From: Kryptolebias marmoratus | Taxonomy: Eukaryota > Chordata > Actinopteri > Cyprinodontiformes > Rivulidae | Assembly (NCBI RefSeq): GCF_001649575.2 | Contig: NC_051445.1 | Coordinates: forward strand, 5,211,451 to 5,275,450 | Direction: 5' to 3' | Length of the DNA stretch: 64,000 nt | In this document: positions 61,421-64,000 of the stretch, one piece after another | Layout: every line of letters begins with the position of its first letter | How positions within the stretch are numbered: position 1 is the stretch's first letter | Program-made: the position numbers and the translations under genes | The notes under the pieces: model-generated | What the model was told of the DNA's origin: nothing | The model's database searches: none | The model's input: only the letters and a program-made list of their open reading frames with translations

Positions 61421-63230
61421 ATGTAGGGTAAATGCCAATTAAGTTCCAAAGGAGTGGGAATGAAAACAGAATGTTCTCTAGTTTAAATAAATGGATCATC
61501 ACAGTGACTCTGTGGGGGGAAGAGAAAAGTGTTGTGGCTTATGACCACGTGTCTCAGGTCTCTGGTGATGCTCAGTGGGGGTGTTGTTTACTTTGGTGTC
61601 TAATGAGACCAAATAATCCCCCAATGCTGCTTCTGAAAGTAGAAACTTTGTAGTTTTAATCGAAAACTTGAAAATCTTTCAGAAACATTGTCCACTTTTT
61701 AACAATCTTGTTTGCATTGTAGTCCAGGAGTTGTATTGTTTGATGCAAAGCTGATAGATATGTTCTGCTTCTGATTTGTCAAGTTGAATGTTTTAAAATA
61801 ATCTTTTGCTCATCATTTAGTTTCATATATAGTTGGAACATGCTGATAAAGGCAGTTTACAATATTCTCTGTTAATGGTAATCTCAGAAAATACCATATT
61901 GTTACATATATTTTTGTTTCCACATACACATAAAAAATGAGATCAAGAACATTATGGTTTATGACAGTTTCACTAATTGCTGGATTGTGTTGCTCACACA
62001 GTGTCACACCCAGTATACTTACAGTAAGCAAGTATAACTCACTGAATCATTAGTTGCACAATACCTGTAACTGTTAGACACAATGCTTTTAAAAACACAC
62101 TCAGTTTCAGAAGCATTAAAGATCAACTAAATACTAGTATTTTTGAAAATGTATTGTTTTTTATGTCTAAAACAAATAGAAAAATCAGCTAAATGACACA
62201 GAATGACTTTACCAAATCTTCAGCGCCAGTCATGCTCTTGCAAATGACATTTAGGAAAAAAAACCTTTCCTGACTAATGACTCATCAGAAGACTTTAGGA
62301 TGACTTTACATGGAAAACGTAAAGGTTACAACGTTTATTGTTTGCACACAACTAGCAGCTGCACCTCAGCCCTGTTCTCTAGAGTTGTACAACAACAGCT
62401 GATGCTATCTTAGAAATGGGCTTTAAATACATCAGAACAGTTTATCTAAGGAGCCCCGTCTGGCAAAATGGAAATGTAAGCAATAACAGGAACAAACTAT
62501 AATCTGATATCTGTAAGAAGTTTGAGTCATGAAGGGACTTTTGTTTGATTTTGGGGATTAAAACTGATCTAAGCTATAAAGACACTGAACAGTCTTCACA
62601 TATTGAATGAAAAATAGTTTATTCACTGTCAAAAGTGAGTTTTAGTTCATTTAAACAATCAGTTTAATTATACTTTCCTGATTAATCACAGTGCTAAAGT
62701 TTGAGTGGTGCTAAAACTGTCTTCTTTCCCTTTGCTACAGAATAATTTTGTAATTTTTCTTTCTTTTGTATAAATATATCACAAGTTTTTGAACCCACAC
62801 TTGGGTCCTAAATAATTCATTTTCAGAGAGAAGCTGCAGGTATTTTAAAATCTGTTCAAAAGCTGAAATTGAGCCCTTGACTGGACCTTAAGCCGGTCAG
62901 ACACAAACACTGCATGACAAATTAGATGAACATTAGCAACATTTTTACTGCAGTAAGGTTTGAGCATTTAAATATTTAGAATCAAATAAAACAAAACTCT
63001 CCAGCATGTTTTAAATAATTTACTCATTGCAAGTTGAACCCAGAGAGGAAAAAAAAAATCATTATTTAATCTTTAAGTGATTCTCTGGTTTGTGGTTTTA
63101 TGGATATAATTTGAGAGGTAATATGGATGCGTTTAACAATTAAGGGTGTTGGATAAGTCACAGTCAAACATGTAGTTTGAGAGCAGCTCCTGCTGAGGAT
63201 GCTTACTGCTGATGTATCTGCTGCTTGCAG

Positions 63231-63289
63231 GAGGTGTCTGTCTGCCTGCAGCTTTCTCTATCATTACTGGAAGCAAACAGTGACACTCG
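63231..63289 (+). other. Exon-like segment with good splice sites, unidentified
   Basis: The acceptor context TGTATCTGCTGCTTGCAG and donor GTGAGTC bracket 59 nt. Two of three frames are open: one starting EVSVCLQLSLSLLEANS, the other RCLSACSFLYHYWKQ. Having two open frames and no partner exon nearby keeps this weak; it could be one exon of a gene extending past 64000 or a chance match. Confidence 0.2.
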
Positions 63290-64000
63290 GTGAGTCACCA
63301 CTGACTCCCTGAACATCACAAACTGATCCGTGCAGGAGGCTCTCTTCCACACACCTAATGTGCTTTCATGTGAAAAGTGTCCTGTTAAGGCCATGAATAA
63401 AACTGGGACATTTGTCCTTCTCTTTATTTTCCAGCGTATTCTGACCTAAAGCAAAATAAATAAATAAATTTAAAAAAATCAATTCACTTTTCGGTTACGA
63501 ATAATTCTGTGACTCTCAGCTATAGTTGTTCCTTTCAGCACTCAGTATTTGAAAACATACAGCTCCAAACGGGCAGTTTTAAAAGAGGATACATAATATT
63601 GTTTTGATGTTATTACCTGATAACCAGCCTACAAACTTTCACTTTAAGCAAAACCTGCAGCACCTCTTTGGTGTGTAAAGTAACTGATGGGAGGAAAAAA
63701 GGCAAATATTGTTTCAGGGTGCGGCTGTGTAAAGAAGAATGTCCTGTTTGTGATCCTATTAGCCTGTGGGACAATTTGCAACTAATTAGACCTAAACTTT
63801 ATGTGTCATTCTGCTCATAGAATATGACAGAACAAAATAGAGTTTTCAGGTCTCTGTATAACAACATAATAAACATAATTCACAACATGAGAAACACAGT
63901 AAAATCAGTAAGAAAGTAAACAGTAAAAGAAAAATGCTCAGGCATCGACATGTAAACATACGGATAAATGTATCCGTGCATGTAATGGTATTAGCTGTGC

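Larger units (their letters stand above)
57400..64000. other. Intergenic DNA beyond plekhf2
   Basis: No supported gene. Contents noted: a repeat copy at 58665, a hairpin at 60496, a SINE-like stretch at 61295 and an exon-like segment at 63231. By human synteny tp53inp1 would be expected further right on the plus strand, but none of its coding sequence was seen. Confidence 0.5.

Noticed and set aside
1..64000. CRISPR arrays, operons, riboswitches or prophage
   Set aside because: The window is vertebrate DNA with spliced genes; no spaced direct-repeat array or bacterial signal is present.

Overview
The window is vertebrate nuclear DNA, almost certainly from a teleost fish. Genes are split by GT-AG introns, non-coding DNA is AT-rich, and there are remnants of fish-type LINEs, hAT-like MITEs and other dispersed repeats. 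Nothing prokaryotic is present. A percomorph, possibly a cyprinodontiform, fits the repeat set, but that is inference. Two single N bases (12097, 41328) mark unresolved positions beside C- or G-rich runs.

Layout. 1-3330: intergenic, with a dispersed repeat, a 5'-truncated LINE, a short minisatellite and one tRNA-Ser(AGA) gene. 3331-15400: cfap418 (C8orf37 homologue) on the plus strand, six coding exons giving 212 aa, an 8.4 kb last intron, an X-box-like palindrome in the promoter, and a decayed reverse-transcriptase fragment just past the stop. 15400-21280: intergenic. 21281-27350: wdr73 on the plus strand, eight coding exons giving 385 aa, with a near-consensus CTCF motif 78 bp before the ATG. 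27350-42600: mostly non-coding, with one convincing but unidentified minus-strand terminal exon at 30666-30724 and several repeats. 42799-57250: plekhf2 (phafin-2) on the minus strand, one coding exon (245 aa), a 13.5 kb intron and a CpG-richer promoter/first-exon region near 57.1 kb. 57400-64000: no recognised gene, repeat fragments and one weak exon candidate.

How the genes relate. They do not form one pathway. CFAP418 is a ciliary/photoreceptor protein, WDR73 is a WD-repeat protein linked to the Integrator complex and microtubules, and PLEKHF2 is a PH-FYVE protein of early endosomes. cfap418 and plekhf2 point towards each other, as C8orf37 and PLEKHF2 do on human chromosome 8q22. Here wdr73, whose human homologue lies on 15q25, sits between them. 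All exon coordinates were worked out by hand from reading frame, splice sites and recalled homologous proteins; no alignment or database search was run.
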